From a virus, in IMG/VR virus record IMGVR_UViG_3300035693_000002, positions 1-32,996 of that record: a stretch of 32,996 bases of DNA; one strand, written 5' to 3'. Below, piece by piece: positions 7,031 through 13,984 of the stretch. The notes under the pieces were generated by a model. It saw only the letters and a program-made list of their open reading frames with translations. It ran no database searches and was not told the origin of the DNA. The first letter of the stretch is position 1; the number at the start of each line of letters is the position of its first letter. The position numbers were made by a program, and so were the translations under genes.

Positions 7031-7802
7031 CCCGAGGACGCTGAGCATCCTTGTTCACGCCGAGAGCAAGGTTGGAAAGTCCACGCTTGGGGCAACATGT
7101 CCCGCGCCGGTCTGCATCCTCGATGCTGAGGGTGGCACCAAATTCTTGCCAGGTAGCCCATACCTCACGCAGAGGCTCGGTCGGCCATTCGTAGTTACGC
7201 ACTGGGAACCGTCACAGCCACCACCAATTCCCGACGGAACATGGGATGCTGCCGTCGTGACAGTCCGTAGTTGGCAGGATGTCCAATACGCGTGGCAGTG
7301 GTTAGCGCAGGGCAATCATTACTTTGCGTCAGTCGTCGTCGATTCGATCACAGAAGTCCAACGTCGTGCCAAGGCAAACTTGAAGGGCACTGAAGCGATG
7401 TTGATCCAGGACTGGGGTCAACTCCTCACGGTTATGGACACCGTCATTCGCGGATTCCGCGACCTTACCATCGACCCGTATAACTCGATTCGGGTTGCGA
7501 TGTTCGTTGCTGAGACTCGACAGATCGACGGCAAGTTTCGCCCGTACATGCAGGGGCAAATCAGCACATCCCTTCCGTACTGGGTCGATGTTTGCGGGTA
7601 TCTCTATGTCGACCAGATCCCGGATGCCAACGGACAGAACACGCAGACTGTTCGTCGCCTGCTCGTCAATCAGACGGCACTCTACGAAGCTGGCGAACGA
7701 GTCCAAGGTCTCGTTGGCCCCGTCGTTGATCACCCTGACATCTACCAGATGCTTGAACTTATTTATCCGCACTACACACAACCACAGGAGACAAACGCAT
7801 GA
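7023..7802 (+). CDS. Sak4-like RecA-fold ATPase (single-strand annealing/recombinase)
   Basis: This 259-residue P-loop ATPase has a Walker A motif AESKVGKST (13-21) and a Walker B strand VVVDS (104-108), with the overall length and layout of phage Sak4-type recombinases (AAA_24/Rad51-like). Sak4 proteins anneal or exchange single strands and usually work with a dedicated single-strand-binding protein, which is the next gene here. The ATG has a strong ribosome binding site (AGGAGG around 7009-7015) and overlaps the nuclease gene by 8 nt. The stop overlaps the next ATG (ATGA). It is predicted to act in phage DNA recombination and recombination-dependent replication. Confidence 0.85.
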   Translation: MNDPRTLSILVHAESKVGKSTLGATCPAPVCILDAEGGTKFLPGSPYLTQRLGRPFVVTHWEPSQPPPIPDGTWDAAVVTVRSWQDVQYAWQWLAQGNHYFASVVVDSITEVQRRAKANLKGTEAMLIQDWGQLLTVMDTVIRGFRDLTIDPYNSIRVAMFVAETRQIDGKFRPYMQGQISTSLPYWVDVCGYLYVDQIPDANGQNTQTVRRLLVNQTALYEAGERVQGLVGPVVDHPDIYQMLELIYPHYTQPQETNA

Positions 7803-8557
7803 GCACAATCGACTTCGGCGCCCTCATGGCCGAGGCAGGCGAGGGATTCCAGCCGGTTCCATCAGGACCGTACAATGTTCAAGTCTCGAAAGCCGAGGCA
7901 GTCACATCATCGACGGGCAAGCCCATGATCAAGGTGCAACTCAGGATCATCGGCGGACCGCATGACGGCCGACTCCTCTTCGATCAGTTCGTGATCACGG
8001 CCGGCAATCCGAATGCTCTTGCATTCTTCTTCGATCACATGGCCGCATTCGGACTCGACCGTCCGTGGTTCGCCCAGAACCCGCCGATGGAGACGGTCGC
8101 CGCGACACTCATGAACCGGCAAGTCGCCGTCAGCGTGGGTATCAAGCAGTTCAAGGGCAGTGACCGCAACGAAGTCCAGGCATACAGTGCTATCGCTAGC
8201 GGGCAGATCGGCGGCGTCGCACCGACCGGATACGGTCCTGGCGCCGGTGTTCCGCAAGCCGCTCCAATTCCGCAAGTCGCGGCCCCCGTACCGGTCCCTC
8301 AGGCTCCCGTCGCGGCCCCTGTTGCACCTGCCCCCATCGCGCCGCAGGTCGTACCTCCGCCGGCCGCGATCGCGCCGCAGGCTCCCGTTGCTCCTCCGGC
8401 GCCAGTCGCCCAGGTCCCGCCGCCGGCACCTGTCGCACCTCCTGCGCCTGTCGCTCCCGTCCAGGAAGTGCCGCAGGCTCCAGTCTCACAGGCTCCCGTT
8501 GCTCCGGCACCGGTCCCGGCCGCTCCGTACTCGGCCAACGACGAAGAGCCGTTCTGA
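7799..8557 (+). CDS. Single-stranded-DNA-binding protein (Sak4-associated, DUF669-like)
   Basis: This 252-residue protein has an N-terminal beta-rich domain of about 135 residues (GPYNVQVSKAEAV ... MIKVQLRIIGGPHDGRLLFDQF) resembling the phage OB-fold proteins found beside Sak4. A Pro/Ala/Val linker of about 100 residues follows, and the last residues are NDEEPF. An acidic tail ending in Pro-Phe is the hallmark of bacterial SSB, which uses it to recruit partner proteins, so the same arrangement here strongly supports an SSB role. The start overlaps the Sak4-like stop by ATGA. The linker is longer and far more proline-rich than in typical short phage homologues. Confidence 0.82.
   Translation: MSTIDFGALMAEAGEGFQPVPSGPYNVQVSKAEAVTSSTGKPMIKVQLRIIGGPHDGRLLFDQFVITAGNPNALAFFFDHMAAFGLDRPWFAQNPPMETVAATLMNRQVAVSVGIKQFKGSDRNEVQAYSAIASGQIGGVAPTGYGPGAGVPQAAPIPQVAAPVPVPQAPVAAPVAPAPIAPQVVPPPAAIAPQAPVAPPAPVAQVPPPAPVAPPAPVAPVQEVPQAPVSQAPVAPAPVPAAPYSANDEEPF
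8231..8527 (+). repeat. Low-complexity Pro/Ala/Val linker-encoding region
   Basis: Short, imperfect repeats of words such as CAGGCTCCCGT and GCACCTGTCGC encode PQAPVA and PAPVAP units in the SSB linker. The irregular unit length and synonymous variation suggest drift by slippage and selection for composition rather than a recent clean tandem array. Confidence 0.7.
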
Positions 8558-9093
8558 TGGCGGCCCCACTCTCGATTGAGGTTCCGATCAGGATCAAGTC
8601 ACTCGACGTACCGATCAACCTGCAACTCAATGTCACCGCGAATCTCGCGGTCGAGATGGAGGCAGATCGGTCCAACTTCGAGGACGTGGGTGACTTCCAC
8701 CGTAAGTTCGACCTTCACACGAGTGACGACTGTGTCGGTCCCACCAACATCACAGACGAACTCATCGAGTTCAGAACGCAATTCATGCAAGAAGAGCTTG
8801 ATGAGTTCATCGACGCCATCAACCGGATGGATCACGCCGACGCATTTGATGCCCTCATCGATCTCGTCTATGTCGCGATGGGCACCGCCCACCTCTTCGG
8901 CTACCCGTGGCAGGATGGTTGGGACGAAGTCCAACGGGCGAACATGACCAAGCAGCGTGCAGCGACAGCAGATCAATCCAAGCGCGCCAGCACCTGGGAC
9001 GTCGTGAAACCTCCGGATTGGACGCCGCCGGACATCGCCGGCGTACTCAAGGAGGCCGGGTTCGATGTGTCATCACTAGAGGAGAGCAAATGA
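8557..9093 (+). CDS. MazG-like nucleotide pyrophosphohydrolase
   Basis: This 178-residue all-alpha protein has the EExxE motif (Glu79, Glu80, Glu83 in FMQEELDEF) and the partner acidic helix DALIDLVYVAMG (Asp98, Asp102). These bind magnesium in MazG and phosphoribosyl-ATP pyrophosphohydrolase-type enzymes. It also has the typical FGYPWQDGWDEVQRANMTK ending of the domain. Such enzymes hydrolyse nucleoside triphosphates to monophosphates and pyrophosphate, either cleaning up unwanted nucleotides or lowering alarmones. The ATG shares a base with the SSB stop (TGATG). The first 40 residues are beta-like and not part of the catalytic core, so an internal start near 8656 is possible. In a phage that modifies its DNA it might remove non-canonical dNTPs, which is inference. 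Confidence 0.82.
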   Translation: MAAPLSIEVPIRIKSLDVPINLQLNVTANLAVEMEADRSNFEDVGDFHRKFDLHTSDDCVGPTNITDELIEFRTQFMQEELDEFIDAINRMDHADAFDALIDLVYVAMGTAHLFGYPWQDGWDEVQRANMTKQRAATADQSKRASTWDVVKPPDWTPPDIAGVLKEAGFDVSSLEESK

Positions 9094-9530
9094 AGGAACT
9101 AACCCAATCCGAATACGATGAGTTGGTCCGCAAGGCCGGTAGCTACAACGACGACGCCCGCTTCGTGAAGATGATCGCGCGAGGCGCCGCCGTGGTGCTC
9201 GTCGTGCTTGTCGGTCTGATCTTCGTGTGGAAGCTGATCAACCCGCAGTTGATTCTCTACAAGGCCAACACGGAGAAGCAGTCACAAATCGCCATCTCGA
9301 AGGCGAAGGCCGACGCCGCCGTCCACGAGAAGCGCGCCGAGATCACGCGCGCCGAAGGTGTCGCTGAGGCCAACAAGATCATCGCCTCGTCGATCACGCC
9401 GGAGTACATCACCTGGCTATACGTCGACCAGCTCGATCGCATCGAAGGCCAGATCATCTACATCCCCACCGAGGCCGGCATCCCGATCCTTGAAGCCAAC
9501 CGACTCGTTCAGGAAATGCAAGCACCATGA
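9090..9530 (+). CDS. Membrane-anchored mini-prohibitin (SPFH C-terminal segment)
   Basis: This 146-residue protein has a short charged N terminus, one hydrophobic membrane segment (about 33-50) and a helical region rich in Ala, Lys and Glu. It then has a stretch that closely recalls the C terminus of prohibitin/HflC/stomatin proteins: AEGVAEANKIIASSITPEY, then a helix, then IIYIPTEAGIPIL. The SPFH/Band 7 core that normally lies between the membrane segment and this helix is missing. Prohibitin-like proteins form rings at membranes and control proteases such as FtsH. A phage version could oligomerise at the host membrane or modulate FtsH. The ATG at 9090 has AGAGGAG upstream and overlaps the MazG stop. 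A longer in-frame extension upstream is a shadow. Confidence 0.75.
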   Translation: MKELTQSEYDELVRKAGSYNDDARFVKMIARGAAVVLVVLVGLIFVWKLINPQLILYKANTEKQSQIAISKAKADAAVHEKRAEITRAEGVAEANKIIASSITPEYITWLYVDQLDRIEGQIIYIPTEAGIPILEANRLVQEMQAP

Positions 9531-9724
9531 ACTTCGGTAGCTACCGCGTCGTGGGCGTCTATGAGGACACAATCGAGTTGTGGGATGGTGAGTCCAGAAT
9601 TGAGCCGACTCACCCGGCGCCCGCGACGATGATCTGCCCTGTCGGCAACCCGCACGCATTCCAAGTCGACGACATCGTGGACCTGGTCGTCGTACTACGA
9701 GAACGGAAAGATCCGGATGGTTGA
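9527..9724 (+). CDS. Small hypothetical beta-rich protein
   Basis: This 65-residue protein starts at an ATG overlapping the previous stop (ATGA) and runs 8 nt into the methyltransferase gene. It reads as five or six short strands (YRVVGVYEDTIELW ... DIVDLVVVLRERK), suggestive of a small SH3-like or OB-like barrel. There is no recognised motif, no signal peptide and no membrane segment. Function is unknown. The coupling at both ends is the main evidence that it is real. Confidence 0.6.
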   Translation: MNFGSYRVVGVYEDTIELWDGESRIEPTHPAPATMICPVGNPHAFQVDDIVDLVVVLRERKDPDG

Positions 9725-10928
9725 CTTCATCGCCTGTCAGAGTTTCGCAGGTGGAATGGACATGGGTGCGACCCTGGCCGGTCTGCGGATGATCCACAAG
9801 GTCGAGAACGTTGGCGGGTTCGGTATCCCGAACTGCGACAAGAACCGGCACCTCCTCGGGTACGACTGGAAGTACCAGGCCGAGGCACCAGCAGGCTGGG
9901 AGGTTCTCGACGCAGAGGTCGTACTCGGCAACCCGCCGTGTAGCGGATTCTCAGTTGCAAGTAACGTGGAGTTCCGCGGTGCCGACAGTCCAATCAACCA
10001 CTGCATGTGGGACTTCGCCGACTATGTCGCACGAGTCAAGCCGCAGATCGCCGCGTTCGAGAGTGTCATGCCGGCGTACAGTCGTCCTGACGGTCGCAAG
10101 TTGATGGGTGACTTGCGGGAATACCTCGAAGCGATCTCGGGCCTCAAGTACGACCTCACGCACGTCAAGCACGACGCAGCAGCCGTTGGTGGACCGTGCA
10201 CTCGACGTCGGTACTTCTGGGTTGTCCACCGCATACCCTTTCGTGTCGATCCGACGCCGGTGACTCTGCAACCGACGTGGGGTGATGCGATCGGTGACCT
10301 CGTCGACATGCCAGGTGACAACTGGGAGTTCCAGCGGTACGGAGCGATTCCGTCGTCGCTGTGGGCGACGCATCGAGTGCGAGGGCTGGCAGGTACGGAC
10401 GGGCACTGGTCACCGCCACTCACCGACAGGCGTGGGAGTCGACTCGCCATCCTTCTTGAACAAGAGCCATGGGAGCCTGGCACGAATTACGAAGAGGTCC
10501 TCAGACGCAGGACAGTACGGATGGGCGGACATCCTGGTGAACCGTGGACACCGGATGAGATCGCTCAGCACGAACGACGGGGGTGGACATCCGGGTACTT
10601 TCCGACCACGAGATGGAAGTGGGACCGCCCGGGGTACGTGATCTACGGCGGCGCGATCGGCAACGTGATTCATCCGTACTTACCAAGACGAATCACGCAC
10701 CGTGAAGTTGCTCGAGCGATGGGATTCCCAGACACCTGGAAGATCGCGCCGCTCGCCGACGATAAAGGCCTCAAGGACTATTGGGGCAAAGGAATCACCG
10801 TACAGTGCGGACAGTTCCTCGGAAGGTACATCAAGCTTGCTGTCGAGGGTGACGTGTCCGAACTCCCGAAAGGTGCATCAGTCGGTGACAGGGAATGGTT
10901 CTACGATGTTCGTCCAAGGAGGAAATGA
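9717..10928 (+). CDS. Cytosine-C5 DNA methyltransferase-like protein
   Basis: This 403-residue protein has the motif order of C5-cytosine methyltransferases. It shows a SAM-binding motif I (FAGGMDMGATLAGL), catalytic motif IV GNPPCSGFS with the nucleophile Cys, motif VI FESV where most family members have ENV, and motif VIII CTRRRYFWV. A variable target-recognition stretch follows, then motifs IX/X (REVARAMGFPDTW and KGITVQCGQFLGRYI). It would transfer a methyl group to carbon 5 of cytosine, or act as a relative recruited to base modification. No restriction partner is nearby, so protection of phage DNA or feeding a hypermodification pathway is more likely than restriction-modification. The ATG overlaps the previous gene by 8 nt. 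Confidence 0.82.
   Translation: MVDFIACQSFAGGMDMGATLAGLRMIHKVENVGGFGIPNCDKNRHLLGYDWKYQAEAPAGWEVLDAEVVLGNPPCSGFSVASNVEFRGADSPINHCMWDFADYVARVKPQIAAFESVMPAYSRPDGRKLMGDLREYLEAISGLKYDLTHVKHDAAAVGGPCTRRRYFWVVHRIPFRVDPTPVTLQPTWGDAIGDLVDMPGDNWEFQRYGAIPSSLWATHRVRGLAGTDGHWSPPLTDRRGSRLAILLEQEPWEPGTNYEEVLRRRTVRMGGHPGEPWTPDEIAQHERRGWTSGYFPTTRWKWDRPGYVIYGGAIGNVIHPYLPRRITHREVARAMGFPDTWKIAPLADDKGLKDYWGKGITVQCGQFLGRYIKLAVEGDVSELPKGASVGDREWFYDVRPRRK
10916..10922 (+). promoter_or_regulatory. Strong ribosome binding site that decides the next start
   Basis: AAGGAGG is a perfect Shine-Dalgarno core. It lies 5 bases before the ATG at 10928 and only 2 before the ATG at 10925, so the second ATG of the ATGATG pair is the better start. 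Confidence 0.6.
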
Positions 10929-11188
10929 TGACTACGCGTGATGGGATCGGCTCTCCTCGGAGAAGGGAAGTCATCGAACGGGATGAGGCGGCCCTCCAAC
11001 TCATCCACCGACGTGCCGCGGAAGGCCTCTGTACGAGGCTCATCGACATTCGTCGATCGCTCACTGAGCGTGAATCGGGACTGTCCCGAGGGCAGTGCTA
11101 CTACGTTGTGAAGCGGCTCGAGGCCGCCGGGCACATCGAACGGCGTGCCGGTTACCTCTGGTGCATCGCTGAGGATGGGCTAGCGTGA
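10928..11188 (+). CDS. Small winged-helix-like protein
   Basis: This 86-residue protein starts at the second of two adjacent ATG codons and shares one base with the methyltransferase stop. The sequence has a helix (DEAALQLIHRRAAEGL), a second helix (IDIRRSLTERE) and the winged-helix ending SRGQCYYVVKRLEAAGHIERRAGYLWCIA. There a recognition helix is followed by a two-stranded wing. This suggests a DNA-binding regulator similar in outline to MarR or PadR-type domains, but no precise family is recognised. It could regulate late expression, given its position near the end of the + strand operon. Confidence 0.7.
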   Translation: MTTRDGIGSPRRREVIERDEAALQLIHRRAAEGLCTRLIDIRRSLTERESGLSRGQCYYVVKRLEAAGHIERRAGYLWCIAEDGLA

Positions 11189-11222
11189 CCCCTCAGCTTG
11201 TCTCTCTTTGGAGGAATACACC

Positions 11223-11441
11223 GTGATGGATAGCTTTGCTGTCATCAAGCGGAATCATGACACGGCCAACAAGGTGCAGTGGATTCTCGGCTTGCTCGAC
11301 GACCACTGGACTGACGTGCAGGTTGCATTCGGCACGGATGAGGTCGCTACGGCGAAAGTCACCTTGCTCCTCACCGGTGATCAATTGCGGGCATTGGCGG
11401 CCGTCGCCTTCCAACGCAATGCACTCCATGACCCTGATTGA
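11223..11441 (+). CDS. Small hypothetical protein
   Basis: This 72-residue frame follows a 34-nt gap that carries a strong ribosome binding site (TTTGGAGGAAT, 11208-11216). The GTG at 11223 is 8 bases from the GGAGG core. The ATG at 11226 is also possible and is 11 bases away. A TTG at 11208 is in frame but is part of the ribosome binding site itself. The protein is a helix-strand-helix type with no recognised domain, beginning around MDSFAVIKRNHDTA and ending LRALAAVAFQRNAL. Function is unknown. Confidence 0.65.
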   Translation: MMDSFAVIKRNHDTANKVQWILGLLDDHWTDVQVAFGTDEVATAKVTLLLTGDQLRALAAVAFQRNALHDPD

Positions 11442-11688
11442 CGAAGAGATCATCACAGAGATCTCACTCGGCGACGAACGCCCGCACATTGCCTGCTGTC
11501 TCGTCGATACGTTCTTCTGCGGTCGGCCGTTCCACCCTGAACTCCTCGCGACTGAGGATGATCAAGAAGATGATTGCTGTAAGACGTGCATCGAGATCCG
11601 GTACGAAATGCGATGTCCTCCGCATAACCCGCGACACTCACACTGCCCGCTCATGTTGACGCGTGTTTGTCGCGGCGTATCACACTGA
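11428..11688 (+). CDS. Cysteine-rich small protein, probable zinc binder
   Basis: This 86-residue protein starts at an ATG inside the end of the previous gene (14-nt overlap). It carries nine cysteines and several histidines, including ACCLVDTFFCGRPFHP, DDCCKTCIEIR, RCPPHNPRHSHCP and a final VCRGVSH. Zinc binding is likely, but the ligand pattern fits no family I can name. It is the last + strand gene. Its TGA (11686-11688) directly abuts the stop of the converging lysin gene, so there is no room for a separate terminator. An upstream extension of the frame is a shadow. Confidence 0.68.
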   Translation: MTLIDEEIITEISLGDERPHIACCLVDTFFCGRPFHPELLATEDDQEDDCCKTCIEIRYEMRCPPHNPRHSHCPLMLTRVCRGVSH

Positions 11689-12651
11689 TCAGCGCTGTTG
11701 CGCCCGCCACAAGGCGGACAGTTCGACGTCGTTGTAATCGCCGTTGGCATAGGTGGACCCGAACGGGTCCTGAGTGTTCTGCTGGTTCTCGTCGATCGAT
11801 ACGTGGCGTCGGCCGCGATCACGCAGCAATGACATGTACCCGGCCCGGTCGAGTTCCTTCATCGGTACACCGGCTGACTTGTCGATCTCAATCGAGTCGC
11901 CGTCCTGGGCGTGTTCGATCGAGTCGAGGCCGACGCGATCGATGTGCGGCCCGGGCCAGCGGTCAAGCCTATAGCTGACGATGTACATGTCGGTGATCCT
12001 TCCAGATGGTGGAGGTGGCAGGTCAGGTTGATTCTCGAAATCAAGCACAGCCTGTGGGATGACGTCACCTTCAACCCACTGGATGTGCCACGGCTCCGAC
12101 TGAAGTGACCAAGCGAATCCGAACCGGCGAGCATTGGCAATCAGCCAGTCAAGTGCCGGGGTCCAGCCGACGATCCCAGCCGACGTCTTCAATGCCCCAT
12201 CGATCGCACAGCCCCACCCGTGCGGTGACGTCCCTGGCACGGCGGCGGTCGCCGGGTATTTCGGTTGCGTCGGAGTACCGATGTTCTTCTTGATCCAGAA
12301 CTCAGACGCATAACCGAGTGACGGAGCTGCAGGCCACCGTTTCCGATTAGCACTCGGGGCGGCATTGTACGTCGTTTGACTAACCGGCTCGTAACGAGCG
12401 AGGAATACCGCGAGCTGAACCTCGTACGTACGGTAGGTATCGGCCACAAATGTCCACCACAGTGTCCACCCTCCTGCCTTCAGTGCCGCATCTGCGAGAG
12501 CAAACCATCCACGAGCAACCGTATGATGTAGCCGAGCCAAACTTGCAGTATCTGGTAAGAGTTGTACGAGCAATACGCCATCGATATGGCCATTCGGTTG
12601 GCCCATCAGATCAGACGGCGGAACAGTTGACTTGACTGGAAGAACAGCCAT
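11689..12651 (-). CDS. Endolysin with VanY/M15-type D-Ala-D-Ala carboxypeptidase domain
   Basis: This 320-residue lysin has zinc-peptidase signatures of the M15/VanY family: SPHGWGCAID (His144, Asp151) and SEPWHIQW with catalytic Glu186 and zinc ligand His189. They sit in a domain spanning roughly residues 40-195. These enzymes cut peptide cross-bridges or D-Ala-D-Ala stems of peptidoglycan and release the virions. The remaining 110 residues, after a PPPPSG linker, have no recognised family and could be a wall-binding or virion-attachment domain. The gene is the last of the structural operon, downstream of the tail-tip adhesin. It has only a weak ribosome binding site. There is no adjacent holin, so a holin must be elsewhere. 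Confidence 0.85.
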   Translation of the reverse strand: MAVLPVKSTVPPSDLMGQPNGHIDGVLLVQLLPDTASLARLHHTVARGWFALADAALKAGGWTLWWTFVADTYRTYEVQLAVFLARYEPVSQTTYNAAPSANRKRWPAAPSLGYASEFWIKKNIGTPTQPKYPATAAVPGTSPHGWGCAIDGALKTSAGIVGWTPALDWLIANARRFGFAWSLQSEPWHIQWVEGDVIPQAVLDFENQPDLPPPPSGRITDMYIVSYRLDRWPGPHIDRVGLDSIEHAQDGDSIEIDKSAGVPMKELDRAGYMSLLRDRGRRHVSIDENQQNTQDPFGSTYANGDYNDVELSALWRAQQR

Positions 12652-12660
12652 GATGATAGC

Positions 12661-13575
12661 TTACACTGCGCCTTGGAATTGAGTGCCGAGTCGCCATCCA
12701 GCATCGCGGGCGAGGTAGCGGATGACAATGATCCCAGATCCACCAGTTCCGCCATTGAGAGCCGGGAAGTTACGTTGTGCCCCGCCACCGCCACCACCAG
12801 ATCCGATGTCACCCCCTTGCGCAGGATCACCGGCGTCACCACCACCACCATTTCCACCACTTCCAGGTGTAGGGCCGAGGTTACCGCCACCACCTCCACC
12901 GCCGCCATAGAATATTGACGACCCTGTACGCAAGCTGTTCGAAATGCCGTCACCACCATTACCAGGAGCACGAGGTGGACTCGTTGCGCCAAGCACGCCA
13001 GGGAATCCTGCTTGTCCAGCACCACCACCTCCACCAGCGCATCGTGCATCTTGAACACCATTCCCGCCGTTGAATCCGTTGATACCGGTCGCCGTGCCGC
13101 CTGTTCCTGGTGTATTCGGGAAGTTGGTTCCACCACCACCACCACCTGATGCACCATTCCCACCATTGGTCGTGCCGCGACCGCCAAAGCCACCGCCTAT
13201 AGCTGTGACAACAGCACCAATCGATGAGTCAACACCATTCGTAGCTGGAATACCGGGAGTTCCTCCACCACCAATCGTCAATGCCGTCGTTCCTGTGAGT
13301 GCCGCGATCGTGTCCGGCACCACGTCGCCCGCACCACCACCAGCACCACCGATACCATTCTGGGAGTTGCCTCCAGCGCCACCACCACCGACGACGAGCA
13401 CGTCAATGAACGGCGGGGGGTCGGCGACGAGGGTCAGGTCGCAGGTGAACGTGGTTCGGTTGGCGTCCGTGCGAACGAACGTGTGAACGGCATATGGTCC
13501 GTAGAAGGTGAGAATATGTCCGGCAGAACTATGTCCGACGAAGTTCGAGGCATTGTAGCGCGGGCCGAGCGTCAT
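12661..13575 (-). CDS. Glycine-rich tail-tip/adhesin protein
   Basis: This 304-residue protein has about 60 ordinary residues, a switch at IDVLVVGGGGAGG, and then about 200 residues of glycine-rich sequence with runs of up to eight glycines. It closes with GGTGGSGIIVIRYLAR. That frame of a VVGGGG entry and an IVIRY exit is typical of the glycine-rich domains on phage tail fibres and adhesins, where polyglycine II helices pack side by side and the loops contact the receptor. It sits between a small tail protein and the lysin, as host-recognition genes often do. The opposite strand shows proline-rich frames that are only shadows. A host-range role is inferred. Confidence 0.75.
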   Translation of the reverse strand: MTLGPRYNASNFVGHSSAGHILTFYGPYAVHTFVRTDANRTTFTCDLTLVADPPPFIDVLVVGGGGAGGNSQNGIGGAGGGAGDVVPDTIAALTGTTALTIGGGGTPGIPATNGVDSSIGAVVTAIGGGFGGRGTTNGGNGASGGGGGGTNFPNTPGTGGTATGINGFNGGNGVQDARCAGGGGGAGQAGFPGVLGATSPPRAPGNGGDGISNSLRTGSSIFYGGGGGGGGNLGPTPGSGGNGGGGDAGDPAQGGDIGSGGGGGGAQRNFPALNGGTGGSGIIVIRYLARDAGWRLGTQFQGAV

Positions 13576-13576
13576 G

Positions 13577-13984
13577 TCACGTGGTAAGCACGACGCCGAT
13601 GTTGTTCGCTGTGCCGGCGCCGATGCTCGTGATCTCTAATTGGATGTCATCGCCAACGACAACTGGAACTGCAATGCTGAGTGTTTGAGTTCGCGTCGAC
13701 GCTGTTGTGACAGAATCGACGACGGAGCTGCCTACGAGAATGTCGATTCCCAAGACAGCCTGTCCATCTGCCATGACGATGATGAAATTGACGAGTGACA
13801 TGTCGGCGGTAACTGGCCACGGCGGGCCAAGGTCTGTGAAGTTCGCCGCACCTGGCCAGGAGAATGTCGGAAACGCGGATGCTCCGCCACCAGACCCAGG
13901 ACTGTTGCCAACACTGATCGCGCCCAATCGCTTATTCGGGTCGAAGATCGGATCAAGCGGTCGTAATCCGCGAGTCTGAGTCAC
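13577..13984 (-). CDS. Small tail-associated structural protein
   Basis: This 135-residue protein has a GTG start that overlaps the preceding tail gene (GTGA) and ends one base before the glycine-rich gene. The first third is Gly/Pro/Ser-rich. The rest is a run of alternating hydrophobic strands (ADMSLVNFIIVMADGQAVLGIDILVGSSVVDSV ends and similar) suggesting a beta-sandwich such as a fibre shaft or receptor-binding base. No family is recognised. A minor tail role follows from its position only. Confidence 0.65.
   Translation of the reverse strand: MTQTRGLRPLDPIFDPNKRLGAISVGNSPGSGGGASAFPTFSWPGAANFTDLGPPWPVTADMSLVNFIIVMADGQAVLGIDILVGSSVVDSVTTASTRTQTLSIAVPVVVGDDIQLEITSIGAGTANNIGVVLTT

Noticed and set aside
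8299-8538. Gly/Ala/Thr-rich - strand frame in the SSB linker region
   Set aside because: It is the reverse complement of the Pro/Ala linker and has no start site or neighbours on that strand.
11704-11717. Small inverted repeat CCGCC-ACAA-GGCGG near the convergent junction as a terminator
   Set aside because: Only five pairs, inside the lysin coding sequence and without a T tract. Too weak to call.
12722-13486. Proline-rich + strand frames opposite the glycine-rich gene
   Set aside because: Complement of glycine codons reads as proline. These are shadows of the adhesin gene.
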